DNA of 7,463 nt from CAZNDN01 sp964571815 (GCA_964571815.1 CAZNDN010000174.1:1-7463); one strand, 5' to 3'; counted from the stretch's first letter, positions 1 to 7,158 are shown. Notes: generated by a model from the letters alone, not told the origin. Numbers and translations: made by a program.

Positions 1-662
1 TATCCGAACAGCTCCAGGTCTGCGCCGTAGTAGGTCTGGATCAGCTTGCGTGATGCGGGAGTGAAGTACCCACGATATCCGTCGGTTCGCCCCGATGAAT
101 TGACAACGGGAAAACGCCGGGTCGGCAGCCCCGTCTGCTTGCAGATGTGGTCGAATTCCGTTTGGATTTCTTCCAGTTTCCCGATATGATCCACCAGTAC
201 GCTCCCCTGCTCGTCGGTGATATCCGGCACCACCGGTTGGGTGTGGGTGGCAAGGTGACGATCGGCTTTTCGCCTCCACACCTCGGGCAGCTTCTCGAGG
301 AAAAGCTTCAGGGCCCGCTTCTTCGAGATCATTCTGAGGATGTTCCACCCGGTGCTGCGCCCCGTCAGGTAGAGCCACGTGGACACGGCTCGGTCGTAGG
401 GGTTGCGCACAATGACAAACTTGAACATCTCATTGAATTCTCGCCTGCCGTACAGGAACTTCTTCGCAAACAGCATTCTCCGGCAGTCATAGTCTCCCAG
501 GCGCATCCGGTAGTTATTGACCGCATCGTTCCACTGCTCCTTCGGGAGCGCTACAAACGGTTGCGGATTTCTCCGGTCCGTCTGCGCGTAGGCATCCCCA
601 AGCGCCGTTCGCATGGCCTGCCCGCCGGCCTTCTTGATATGCAACCAGAAGAATGGTTTCAT
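1..662 (-). CDS. PAPS-dependent sulfotransferase, Sulfotransfer_2 family (3' end cut by window edge)
   Basis: This gene is absent from simple start-to-stop lists because its stop lies outside the window; I translated it by hand from the ATG at 660-662 to 220 codons plus two bases. Both PAPS-binding elements of cytosolic/Golgi-type sulfotransferases are visible. The 5'-phosphosulfate loop is LHIKKAGGQAM (residues 7-17; the family norm is close to HIPKTGGTS). The 3'-phosphate site is VIVRNPYDRAVSTW (83-96, with R86 and S94). Further on, a conserved H-x-x-T-Q-P segment (about 137-143), EQGSVLVDHIGKLE (151-164) and the terminal ADLELFG (214-220) match the family's usual C-terminus, so at most a few residues are missing. 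The enzyme should move sulfate from PAPS to a hydroxyl or amine, often on a glycan, but the acceptor is not predictable. No signal peptide or membrane anchor is seen. No clear Shine-Dalgarno site precedes the ATG. The next in-frame Met (M17) would remove most of the PAPS loop, so 662 is preferred. It lies 89 bp after the aminotransferase stop and may be cotranscribed with it. Confidence 0.85.
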   Translation of the reverse strand, partial: MKPFFWLHIKKAGGQAMRTALGDAYAQTDRRNPQPFVALPKEQWNDAVNNYRMRLGDYDCRRMLFAKKFLYGRREFNEMFKFVIVRNPYDRAVSTWLYLTGRSTGWNILRMISKKRALKLFLEKLPEVWRRKADRHLATHTQPVVPDITDEQGSVLVDHIGKLEEIQTEFDHICKQTGLPTRRFPVVNSSGRTDGYRGYFTPASRKLIQTYYGADLELFG

Positions 663-751
663 GAGAGGGTGTGCCGTGGCTTCTCCCGCTGTCGCGCCGG
701 AACCTCACGTGCCCGGTATCGGCGGGCATATCCGTTCCCCGCGCCGGCGGT

Positions 752-2032
752 TTATTGCTCCTCCGGTGACGGTGTGTCGACGGCTTGTCCGGCGCCGCTC
801 CTGGTTTTCAGTTTCGTGGCGCTGGGAGCGATAATGCCTTTGTTCAGCGCACGGTCCAGGTTGCGCACCGCCTGTTGCAGGCGTTGACGGTTTTCGACAA
901 GGGCTATGCGCACGTAGCCTTCACCGTTGAGCCCGAACGCCCGTCCGGGCGCAAGCGCCACTTCGGCTTCATCGAGCATGCGCAGTGAAAAATCGATCGT
1001 TCCCCGGCCCCGAAGGTGCTCCTCGGCCACACGCGCCCACACGAACATGCTCGCGCGCGGGCTCTCCACACTCCATCCCATCTTCCGCAACCCCTGCACC
1101 ACAACATCCCGGCGGTCACGGTACAGCTCCGCCTGGCTCACGACTTCGCTGTCGCATTCCCGAAGCGCGATGATACCGGCAATCTGCACCGCCTGGAAGA
1201 TACCGTAGTCGTAGTAGCCCTTGATCGTGGCCAGAGCGCGGATCATCTCGGCGTTGCCCACGCAGAAACCGACCCTCCAGCCGGCCATATTGTACGGTTT
1301 GGACAGGGTAATAAACTCCACGCCCACATCCCTGGCCCCGCGGGCCTGCATGAACGACGGGGCCCGGTAGGAATCAAAGCAGGTTCTGCCGTACGCGAAG
1401 TCGTGGATCACCATGACCCCTTCCTTCGCCGCCATCCGGACAACTTCATCGAAAAACGCCGGCGAATCCACGGTCATGGCCGTGGGGTTATGTGGATAGT
1501 TGAGCACCAGCACTTTCGGCCTGGGGTACATGTTCTCAATCACCCCGGCGACGCGGGAGAGAAACCCGTGGTCGTTGCCCAGCGTGACGTTGATCACGTT
1601 GGCGCCGGCAAGGGCCACGGAGTAGACATGAATCGGGAAGTAGGGATCGCCGACGATCGCCGTATCGCCCGGTCCCATAAGCGCCAGGCACAGATGGCTG
1701 AATCCTTCCTTGGAGCCGATCGTAGCGATCACTTCGTTTTCGGGATCCAGCTCCACATCATGAATCCGCCGGTACATTCGGGCGACTTCCCGTTTCAGGT
1801 TGAAGATACCCGCCGAGACGCTGTAGCGCTGATTCCGGGGGTCGGATGAGCACTCCTGGAGTTTGCGCACGATAACCTCAGGGGTGGGGTCCGATGGATT
1901 GCCCATGCCAAGGTCGATAATATCAACGCCCTCTCGCCGCTTGCGATACTTCATGGCGTTGATCCGCCCGAAGAGATACGGCGGCAGCCGTTTGAGCCGG
2001 TCGGCTACGGGTTTGCTCCATTGCTCGGACAT
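752..2032 (-). CDS. alaC: AlaC-type PLP-dependent aminotransferase (glutamate-pyruvate aminotransferase)
   Basis: This is a fold-type I (class I/II) aminotransferase of 426 residues that resembles E. coli AlaC (YfdZ) along its length, as far as I can recall that sequence. Shared blocks include RLPPYLF (15-21), DIIDLGMGNP (37-46), TIGSKEG (104-110), a P-HNPTA block around 180-185, and SKPYNMAGWRVGF (244-256). K245 is the expected Schiff-base lysine. N182, D211 and Y214 should contact PLP, R253 its phosphate, and R375 in YVRIALVENR the substrate carboxylate. AlaC makes alanine from pyruvate with glutamate as donor; related enzymes are LL-diaminopimelate aminotransferases, so the substrate is inferred. 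It is cytosolic, with no signal peptide. The last 25 or so residues (from about 402) are a polar tail with low conservation. The ATG at 2030-2032 is supported by GGGAG five bases upstream. It is followed by the sulfotransferase and preceded by a 526-bp gap, so it probably has its own promoter. Confidence 0.92.
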   Translation of the reverse strand: MSEQWSKPVADRLKRLPPYLFGRINAMKYRKRREGVDIIDLGMGNPSDPTPEVIVRKLQECSSDPRNQRYSVSAGIFNLKREVARMYRRIHDVELDPENEVIATIGSKEGFSHLCLALMGPGDTAIVGDPYFPIHVYSVALAGANVINVTLGNDHGFLSRVAGVIENMYPRPKVLVLNYPHNPTAMTVDSPAFFDEVVRMAAKEGVMVIHDFAYGRTCFDSYRAPSFMQARGARDVGVEFITLSKPYNMAGWRVGFCVGNAEMIRALATIKGYYDYGIFQAVQIAGIIALRECDSEVVSQAELYRDRRDVVVQGLRKMGWSVESPRASMFVWARVAEEHLRGRGTIDFSLRMLDEAEVALAPGRAFGLNGEGYVRIALVENRQRLQQAVRNLDRALNKGIIAPSATKLKTRSGAGQAVDTPSPEEQ

Positions 2033-2037
2033 GATTG

Positions 2038-2043
2038 CTCCCA
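2038..2043 (-). promoter_or_regulatory. Ribosome binding site of the aminotransferase
   Basis: On the minus strand the bases TGGGAG end five bases before the ATG at 2032. This is a good anti-16S match at normal spacing, and it fixes the start of the aminotransferase. Confidence 0.7.
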
Positions 2044-2113
2044 GTCGGTTGCGGTTCTACGGTGCATGCAATATATACAACACGCCGCCTTCCAGAGGGA
2101 GAAGGTGATGTGT

Positions 2114-2136
2114 ACCGGACTAATTTTATTACTTTA
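2114..2136 (+). repeat. Left arm of a 23-bp inverted repeat
   Basis: The plus strand starts ACCGGACTAATTTT and ends ATTACTTTA. Its reverse complement matches 2520-2542 at 22 of 23 positions; the single difference is T at 2124 against G at 2532, which would form a G-U wobble in a plus-strand RNA. The GC-rich ACCGGAC end points outward and the AT-rich TAAAGTAATAAA end points inward. The arm lies 81 bp upstream of the aminotransferase start. Matching does not continue outside the arms, and I see no clear target-site duplication. A chance match of this length over 400 bp is very unlikely. Confidence 0.8.
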
Positions 2137-2158
2137 ACTGCCCCGCCGCGGCCGGCAA
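2131..2158 (-). promoter_or_regulatory. Weak sigma-70-like promoter candidate upstream of the aminotransferase
   Basis: On the minus strand TTGCCG (2158-2153) is followed after 16 bases by TAAAGT (2136-2131). Each hexamer matches the sigma-70 consensus at four of six positions. The putative -10 falls within the inner end of the left inverted-repeat arm, so anything binding the repeat could affect it. An alternative AT-rich block, GTATATATT at 2078-2070, lies closer to the gene but has no -35 partner that I can find. Both readings are weak. Confidence 0.2.
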
Positions 2159-2222
2159 CCCCGTGACAGTTCGGAACACGCGGATATCGCTGCAACGCAT
2201 TGTAACCAAACGAGATATAGGG

Positions 2223-2256
2223 GTGACGTCAGGGACATTTTCATTCCCGAAGTCAC
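2223..2256. other. Interrupted stem-loop in the intergenic region
   Basis: GTGAC (2223-2227) pairs with GTCAC (2252-2256). Inside an internal loop, GGGA (2232-2235) pairs with TCCC (2245-2248) around a nine-base loop. It is not followed by a T-run on either strand. It may be chance or part of a small structured RNA; nine base pairs in two short helices is marginal. Confidence 0.2.
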
Positions 2257-2519
2257 GTTGAGGCAAAATCCATCGTTTCCGTCGTGCTCCAGGCCGGCAC
2301 CGGAGAAGCTACGCCGGATGCAGGATCAGCCCATTCTTGATTGTGTATGAATTCTGCGCATGAATCCACGTAGCACTGTGACAAGAAGAATTGCGAAAAA
2401 ACGCTCCACACTCACTCAGAACAAGGTTCACGTTGTCCTGCCGGCAATTTTTCGTGCAGTAGAAATGAAAGAGAAGAGCATCGAATCACACCCTGCCGCC
2501 GGACGGAAGGGGTTTTCGA

Positions 2520-2542
2520 TAAAGTAATAAAGTTAGTCCGGT
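2520..2542 (-). repeat. Right arm of a 23-bp inverted repeat
   Basis: This is the mirror partner of 2114-2136, reading TAAAGTAATAAAG then TTAGTCCGGT on the plus strand. It begins 16 bp beyond the stop codon of the outer-membrane protein. With the left arm it brackets 383 bp, so the whole unit is 429 bp. The arm's GTCCGG (2536-2541) can also pair with CCGGAC at 2499-2504, but with a 31-base loop, which makes a poor terminator. Confidence 0.8.
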
Positions 2543-2558
2543 CCCGATTGTGCTCACC

Positions 2559-3800
2559 TCAGAAAAAGAACTCCACCCGCGCGTTCGCGAAGTCGTTGTC
2601 AATGAAAGGGCCGAACTCGGAACCTTCTTCTCCGGCGAACGTGAAATACCCCGCGCGCGCTTTGACACCGTCGGCGATACTCCACACGATTTCGGATTTC
2701 AGAAACGCTCCGGGATCGTCAAGGTCGTACAAGGAGAAAAGCTCCAGGTCGACGAACTTGTGAAGCTCGACATTCAGCCGCAGCGATGCCCTGTTGGTGA
2801 CGGCCCGCTGCTCCATCGATGATGTATGCCGCACGATGCGCTGTTGATAGTACTGGACGCCCAGCGTTGTCTTCGGGATGCCGGCGCTTTCGACTCCCAG
2901 CACGTACGTGCCGACATCGCGGACGAACACATCATTGGACAGGCCGGGCGAATCGAAGCGGGTATCCCAATCATATACGCCCTCCAGTTTGAGCATCATC
3001 GAGGCCGGCAGTATCACGGTAGCATATCCACCTGCCGCGTTCTCCGTGTGGTAGTGTGGGGTGAGGAGGACGGTAGGGACGGCCTGGTTTTCCGCGGTCG
3101 GTGCCTGGGGGGATTTGCTGTAGATGGGCGTGTTCGATGTTGTCCGGGAATAGGTAGCCGTCACGTCGAATCGACCGAGCAGGGCCGAAACCCTCGCACC
3201 CGCTTCAGGGGGCAGAACCTCCCGGTCCTCTTCGAACTCAAACGGCAGCGGCTGGTTCCGGTCTCCCGGGTACCACCGTGAGTCCGACGAAGCAAGCAGG
3301 GTGCGCCGCGGTGCCACGATTCCGGTCAACTCCAGAGTGACATTCCCGAATTGCGCAACCGCGCGTGCACCGGTTTGCGCAAGTCTGAGTTCGTCCATCT
3401 CCGGAATAAGCCAGGTTCGCAAGTCCAGGGGACTGAAATCCGTCAGGAAGAAGCCGTCGGAGATACCCCATACGGTATACTGCTTGCCTATCCTGACATC
3501 GACAATCCGGGTGCGCAGCGCAAGCCAGGTTTCCCTGAGACGCACTTCAACCGCGCCGCGGAGGGCATCGTGCCTGATCCGTGTGTGAGAAAGCATCGCC
3601 ACGCGCTTGCGGTCTCTCTCCAACGTGAGATTGAGCCGGTTCTCGCAGAGGATCGTCTCGTTCTGCTTGTTTTCGAATGCGTACCCGGTCCAGTTTTCGA
3701 TGCTTCCCGAAAGGTCAACTGCTCCCACACCCGCGGCGCCGGCCAGAACACCGCACAGCATTCCCCTCAGACTCACTCCTCTTCGCCGCCTCTTCCTCAT
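2559..3800 (-). CDS. DUF1302-like outer-membrane beta-barrel protein
   Basis: This is a predicted outer-membrane protein of 413 residues. Residues 1-27 form a signal peptide with a very basic start (MRKRRRRG) and a hydrophobic stretch LRGMLCGVLAGAAGVGA, with likely cleavage after A27. The rest alternates polar and hydrophobic residues as in a barrel and ends in VEFFF, a typical aromatic BAM insertion signal. The segment VRIGKQYTVWGISDG followed by TDFSPLDLR (102-128) resembles the signature of DUF1302-type proteins, which are often encoded with MMPL exporters. The ATG at 3800 is chosen because GGGGAGGG ends six bases before it; the in-frame ATG at 3818 has no ribosome site and would overlap that element. 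It follows the LolA-like gene by 30 bp, so it is probably the last gene of this operon, acting as exit pore or surface receiver. The substrate is unknown. Confidence 0.8.
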   Translation of the reverse strand: MRKRRRRGVSLRGMLCGVLAGAAGVGAVDLSGSIENWTGYAFENKQNETILCENRLNLTLERDRKRVAMLSHTRIRHDALRGAVEVRLRETWLALRTRIVDVRIGKQYTVWGISDGFFLTDFSPLDLRTWLIPEMDELRLAQTGARAVAQFGNVTLELTGIVAPRRTLLASSDSRWYPGDRNQPLPFEFEEDREVLPPEAGARVSALLGRFDVTATYSRTTSNTPIYSKSPQAPTAENQAVPTVLLTPHYHTENAAGGYATVILPASMMLKLEGVYDWDTRFDSPGLSNDVFVRDVGTYVLGVESAGIPKTTLGVQYYQQRIVRHTSSMEQRAVTNRASLRLNVELHKFVDLELFSLYDLDDPGAFLKSEIVWSIADGVKARAGYFTFAGEEGSEFGPFIDNDFANARVEFFF

Positions 3801-3806
3801 AGTCTG

Positions 3807-3814
3807 CCCTCCCC
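3807..3814 (-). promoter_or_regulatory. Ribosome binding site deciding the start of the outer-membrane protein
   Basis: The minus strand carries GGGGAGGG six bases before the ATG at 3800. It lies in the 30-bp gap after the LolA-like gene. It rules in favour of the ATG at 3800 over the in-frame ATG at 3818, which lies upstream of it. Confidence 0.7.
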
Positions 3815-3830
3815 GCACATGCGGGCTTGC

Positions 3831-4640
3831 TCAGCGCATCAGGTACTTGCGTGTGAACATGTTCGGGTCCAGAGTCTTGTCGGCCCTGATCTCTTCCGTT
3901 TCCAGTATCGTCGTATGTTTTCGCTTGTGGTCGACAAGAACGACCTTCCGGGGACGGTGCATGGGCTCTTCGAGACCCTCGACCGGATTGATATTCTCGA
4001 ATGTCGCGCTTTTTTCCAGTTGTCCGGACTTCCCGTAGTATTCTCGTTTCAAATCGGCATACGTCAGCGTGTCCACCCAGAAGACACGTTTCGAGTAGCC
4101 GCTCTGCCGCACCGTCCTGGAATCCCGTGGAGTGGCTACGATTTTGTAAGCTGTGCGTTCACCCACCTGCTCCAGGCCCGGGTTACGGTATTCGTACCTG
4201 TCGAATTTCTCTGTTTTCAGGTCGCCGAACGTGAAATCGGAGCCCATGAACCTGTCCCGGTCGTTGCCGGCCAGCATTCTGCGGACCTGCTTGAGCGCCG
4301 GAAGATAGAAGAACTGGTCGTCCGAACCGGTCGGTCGCTCCAGGGTCAGGAGCTTTGTCCCGGCGATATCCGTCGGCGCGAGGAACTCGATAAGTATGTT
4401 GCGGAACCCATCATCCCTCGACCGAACAAGACGCTTGAACCTGCGCACCCTCTCTCTCCCGTTCTTGTTCACCAGGGTCATTGTGACAACCGCTACTTCG
4501 TTCCTGAAAGCACCGTTGCGGTCCCACTGCCTCATGATCTTTTCGGCGGTTTGGGCGGAGAGCGGACCTGCCGCAATCTGCCCAAGCAGGACGGAACCAC
4601 TGAGAATGTTCGCGGCATAGTGTCCGAGTGCCTTCGTCAT
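3831..4640 (-). CDS. LolA-like outer membrane lipoprotein-sorting protein (periplasmic)
   Basis: The product is 269 residues long. Residues 1-29 form a signal peptide ending PLSA, cut before Q30; there is no lipobox cysteine, so the protein should be soluble in the periplasm. The central block has the hallmark of the 'outer membrane lipoprotein-sorting' family (LolA-like, COG2834; PF17131, typified by Treponema TP0789). It runs GTKLLTLERPTG (94-105), then FFYLPALKQVRRMLAGND (110-127), then FMGSDFTFGDL (131-141). Later come RVFWVDTLTYADLKREYY (185-202) and the C-terminal DPNMFTRKYL. Members adopt a half-barrel that holds a lipid or acyl chain. Here it probably shuttles a lipidated or hydrophobic substrate between the exporter and the outer membrane, which I infer from position. 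It is much longer than a true LolA and is unlikely to be the housekeeping chaperone. AAGGAG lies seven bases before the ATG, and the exporter stop is 19 bp upstream. Confidence 0.88.
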   Translation of the reverse strand: MTKALGHYAANILSGSVLLGQIAAGPLSAQTAEKIMRQWDRNGAFRNEVAVVTMTLVNKNGRERVRRFKRLVRSRDDGFRNILIEFLAPTDIAGTKLLTLERPTGSDDQFFYLPALKQVRRMLAGNDRDRFMGSDFTFGDLKTEKFDRYEYRNPGLEQVGERTAYKIVATPRDSRTVRQSGYSKRVFWVDTLTYADLKREYYGKSGQLEKSATFENINPVEGLEEPMHRPRKVVLVDHKRKHTTILETEEIRADKTLDPNMFTRKYLMR

Positions 4641-4647
4641 CCTTCCT

Positions 4648-4653
4648 CTCCTT
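4648..4653 (-). promoter_or_regulatory. Ribosome binding site of the LolA-like gene
   Basis: The minus strand reads AAGGAG with seven bases before the ATG at 4640. It lies inside the 19-bp gap after the exporter stop, so the gene is translated from its own strong site within the same message. Confidence 0.75.
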
Positions 4654-4659
4654 TCCTTT

Positions 4660-7158
4660 TTATTTCCCGTACCCGGCCTTCGATTCGACTACAGGATCCA
4701 GCAGAAACCCGAGCCTTCCGGAAAACCGTATCAGCAGTGCGGGAAGTATCAGCAGGTCCGCAATAACGCACAAGAGCATCACCGAAGCACACAGGATGCC
4801 GAATCGATAGACGGGAGCAAAATTTGAAAAAGCAAAGACCGAGAAGCCGAGGCAGACCGCGGCGGATGTCGTGACAATGGCCGATCCGGCTTTGCGCAGC
4901 GCGGCCCCCACGGCCTCTTTGACATCCAGTACACGCCGGTACTCCAGCATGAACGACCTGGTGAAGTGTATCGTGTCGTCAACCGCAATTCCCAGGGCGA
5001 TGCAGGCGAACGAGGAGGTCGTGATGTCGATCCGCACTCCCAGCGCGGCCATTGGTGCCAGAACCACCGATATGGGCCAGAGATTGGGAATAAGCGTGAA
5101 AAGGCCCAGCTTCAGACTCCGGAACAGGGAGGAAATTATCAGGGTTACCAGCACGAAGGCAATTGCCACGCTCTGGATCATTCCGGAAGTGATCCTGGAG
5201 AAACCAAGAGCCAGGAGTATGGGCGAACCGGTAACCCGGGCGGTGAATCCCTCCGGGAGTCTTTCGGCCGCGTAATGCTCGATCGAATCTTTCAGCGCAA
5301 GCCATCCGGTTGTGTTGTGTGATTTGAGCCGATACATGATTGCCATCATGTTCCCATCGTAGGAAATCATCCGTTCGACATCACCGGCAGACGAATTGGA
5401 GTAAAGCAGGAGGTACTGCGCGACCGCCTCCCGTGAGTCCGGGATCCGGAAAAACGACGAGTCGTTGTGGTTGAAGCTTCGGTGAAGCTGCTTCAGCACA
5501 TCGACAATCGACTGGCTCTTCTGCACACCAAGCCGGTGCATGCGGCGCTGGATGTCTTCGGCGACCCTGAGAATCGCGGGGTCGTGGAAAGCGTTTTCCC
5601 GCGGCGATTCAAGCACAAGTGACATGGTGTTTGCGCCGGCGAGGTTTTCGTTGATATGAAGCGCATCCTGCTTCACGAGGGTATGGTCGCTGAAAAATGC
5701 CAGGTTATCGGACTCAGCCACCAGGAAAGGGATACTTGACAGCCCCCACACCCACAGTGCTGCCGCGACGACAAGAACGATTGTCCCTCGCAAGTACACC
5801 AGGCTGACAATCCCCTCGATGGAGCGGCTGATCAGACGGGCGGTCATACCCGCCAAGCGCCCCGTTCCGCCCGGCAAACGCTCCTTGGAGCAAAGTGACA
5901 TGCAGGCGGTGACGAACCCGATCTGGATAAGAAGAGTGAAGAAGACGCTGGCCGAGACGCTCAGGCCAAGTTCGCGGACCGGTCTCAACGGCATGGCGAC
6001 AAGCGAAAGAAACCCGGCGCAGGTGGTAATACCGATGAATACCAGGGTAAGCACGATGTCGAGGATGCTCTTTCCGACCAGCTCGGTATGGGAAAGTGTT
6101 GGGTTCTCAACGGCGTTCTGTCGGTATTTGGACATGATATGGATGAAATAGGAACTGGCAACGACAACAACCAGCGTGGGGACCATGGATGTGGCTAATG
6201 TCAACTCAATTCCCGTTAGTTGCATGAAGGTAAGGGTCCACGCCAGGGCGATCATCATCGCGAGAGCAAACATCCAGACAGCGGTTATTGAGTGAAACAC
6301 CATGAAAATGACACCCGTAATCACCAGCAGCGCCAGAGGCATGAGCAGCGTAAAATCCCGCATCATGGTCTTCGCGGTATACGCTCTCAGGGGCGGCAGC
6401 CCGCCTACGTAATAGTCGATACCGTCGGCGCGCTCCCGGAGTATTCTCCGCACGTCCGCCATTGTCTTTTCGATCGCACCGGTGGCAACGAACTCCTCTT
6501 CGGACATTGCCGGGAAATTCGCTACGAGCGCCACTTTGGCGCCGTCTCTCGTAACGAAATTGTCGAGAAAAAGCGGGTTGTCGCATGTCCTTTCGTGACG
6601 CGCGGCGATATCGGACGGTTCAGTGAGGATTTCATCAAACAGCGGATTAACCGAAAGCCCGGAGTCGGTAGCATAGATGTTGTTGACGGTGAAGATGCTT
6701 CGAACATTATCGACGTATTCACACTCCGACGCGATCGCTTCACCGATTTCCCGCACCCTCGTCAGCTTGCCCGGCGTCATCAGCCGGGGATCCTGGAACA
6801 GTATGACAAGCTGTTCCTCGTTTCCAAGAGTCTCCCGGACTTTTTCATAGTAGGCGTGTTCGGCGGAGTTGCTCGCGGTAAGCGCGCGCAGAGAACCGTT
6901 GATCCGAAGCTTCAGCAGCACCGGAACACAGCCAAGCGTTATCAGCACGTATCCGGCCGCCACGGCCCATGCATGCTTCTGGACAAAGGCAATCACCCTC
7001 TCGAATACGCTCCCTCCGGGCATCCCGACAGGCTTTTCCGGAATCCGCGCCCGCTCGCCGAGACGTCGGGGTGTGGGCCCCGACCGTGCTTCCCGCGGCT
7101 CCCGTGCGCGTCCGGCGGACGACTCGACCGGCTTTGATCGGTGAGAGCGTTGCTTCAT
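4660..7158 (-). CDS. RND-superfamily exporter, MMPL type (COG1033)
   Basis: This is an 832-residue inner-membrane transporter with the duplicated RND layout. Membrane segments lie at about 63-83, 269-288, 291-313, 318-342, 364-388 and 395-422, then 459-480, 661-680, 683-705, 712-735, 757-778 and 785-811. Large periplasmic loops span about 84-268 and 481-660. Each half has the pre-membrane G-x-P motif (VGGLPPLRAY at 251, VTGSPILLAL at 642). The second half has GIAVDDTIHF (723-732), with D727/D728 as the expected proton-relay acids. The matching site in the first half reads ASSYFIHIMSKY (334-345) and has no acid. MMPL proteins use proton flow to move lipids and other hydrophobic molecules; this one probably loads the LolA-like protein. 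The first 45 or so residues form a basic, probably disordered cytoplasmic tail. The start at 7158 overlaps the upstream TGA and lacks a ribosome site, suggesting coupled translation; M46 (7023) is a weaker alternative. Confidence 0.92.
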   Translation of the reverse strand: MKQRSHRSKPVESSAGRAREPREARSGPTPRRLGERARIPEKPVGMPGGSVFERVIAFVQKHAWAVAAGYVLITLGCVPVLLKLRINGSLRALTASNSAEHAYYEKVRETLGNEEQLVILFQDPRLMTPGKLTRVREIGEAIASECEYVDNVRSIFTVNNIYATDSGLSVNPLFDEILTEPSDIAARHERTCDNPLFLDNFVTRDGAKVALVANFPAMSEEEFVATGAIEKTMADVRRILRERADGIDYYVGGLPPLRAYTAKTMMRDFTLLMPLALLVITGVIFMVFHSITAVWMFALAMMIALAWTLTFMQLTGIELTLATSMVPTLVVVVASSYFIHIMSKYRQNAVENPTLSHTELVGKSILDIVLTLVFIGITTCAGFLSLVAMPLRPVRELGLSVSASVFFTLLIQIGFVTACMSLCSKERLPGGTGRLAGMTARLISRSIEGIVSLVYLRGTIVLVVAAALWVWGLSSIPFLVAESDNLAFFSDHTLVKQDALHINENLAGANTMSLVLESPRENAFHDPAILRVAEDIQRRMHRLGVQKSQSIVDVLKQLHRSFNHNDSSFFRIPDSREAVAQYLLLYSNSSAGDVERMISYDGNMMAIMYRLKSHNTTGWLALKDSIEHYAAERLPEGFTARVTGSPILLALGFSRITSGMIQSVAIAFVLVTLIISSLFRSLKLGLFTLIPNLWPISVVLAPMAALGVRIDITTSSFACIALGIAVDDTIHFTRSFMLEYRRVLDVKEAVGAALRKAGSAIVTTSAAVCLGFSVFAFSNFAPVYRFGILCASVMLLCVIADLLILPALLIRFSGRLGFLLDPVVESKAGYGK
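7155..7158 (-). other. ATGA stop/start overlap between the TPR gene and the exporter
   Basis: The exporter's ATG (7158-7156) shares bases with the TGA stop (7157-7155) of the upstream TPR gene. No clear Shine-Dalgarno site lies before it. This arrangement is typical of translational coupling and supports both the chosen exporter start and a shared transcript. Confidence 0.75.

Larger units (their letters stand above)
2033..2558. other. 526-bp intergenic region without a supported gene
   Basis: The region lies between the stop of the outer-membrane protein (2559) and the start of the aminotransferase (2032). I found no open frame with a ribosome site and a recognisable product, and no tRNA or rRNA. 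It is visibly more AT-rich than its neighbours in patches (2121-2136, 2390-2402, 2446-2452, 2515-2535). Its main content is a near-perfect 23-bp inverted repeat at 2114-2136 and 2520-2542. It also holds a weak interrupted hairpin at 2223-2256 and weak promoter-like sequences in front of the aminotransferase. I see no convincing intrinsic terminator for the transport operon. The only T-run on the minus strand (six T at about 2396-2401) lacks a GC stem in front of it. For a tightly packed genome this is a long gap, consistent with an inserted element or a regulatory region. Confidence 0.6.

Noticed and set aside
147..1849. Plus-strand open frames of 246 and 277 codons (147-887 and 1016-1849)
   Set aside because: They lie opposite the sulfotransferase and the aminotransferase, both of which show conserved catalytic motifs on the minus strand.
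2392..2406. T-run on the minus strand as an intrinsic terminator of the transport operon
   Set aside because: The six T are flanked only by GCG/CGC, with no stable GC stem directly upstream.
2439..2452. TGCCGGCA palindrome followed by a T-run on the plus strand
   Set aside because: The eight-base palindrome leaves no room for a loop, and no plus-strand gene ends there.
2137..2519. Possible small protein gene inside the inverted-repeat unit
   Set aside because: Short open stretches exist, but none has a ribosome site, a plausible start and a protein-like composition.
3801..3818. Upstream in-frame ATG (3818) as start of the outer-membrane protein
   Set aside because: It has no ribosome site, and it would place the strong GGGGAGGG element inside the coding region. 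The ATG at 3800 has ideal spacing and yields a normal signal peptide.
3351..4766. 471-codon open frame on the plus strand spanning the barrel, the carrier and the end of the exporter
   Set aside because: It is antisense to three well-supported genes, has no recognisable domain and is rich in Pro/Arg/His as expected for a shadow frame in GC-rich DNA.
6292..7137. 281-codon plus-strand open frame
   Set aside because: It is antisense to the exporter's N-terminal half and has no family resemblance.
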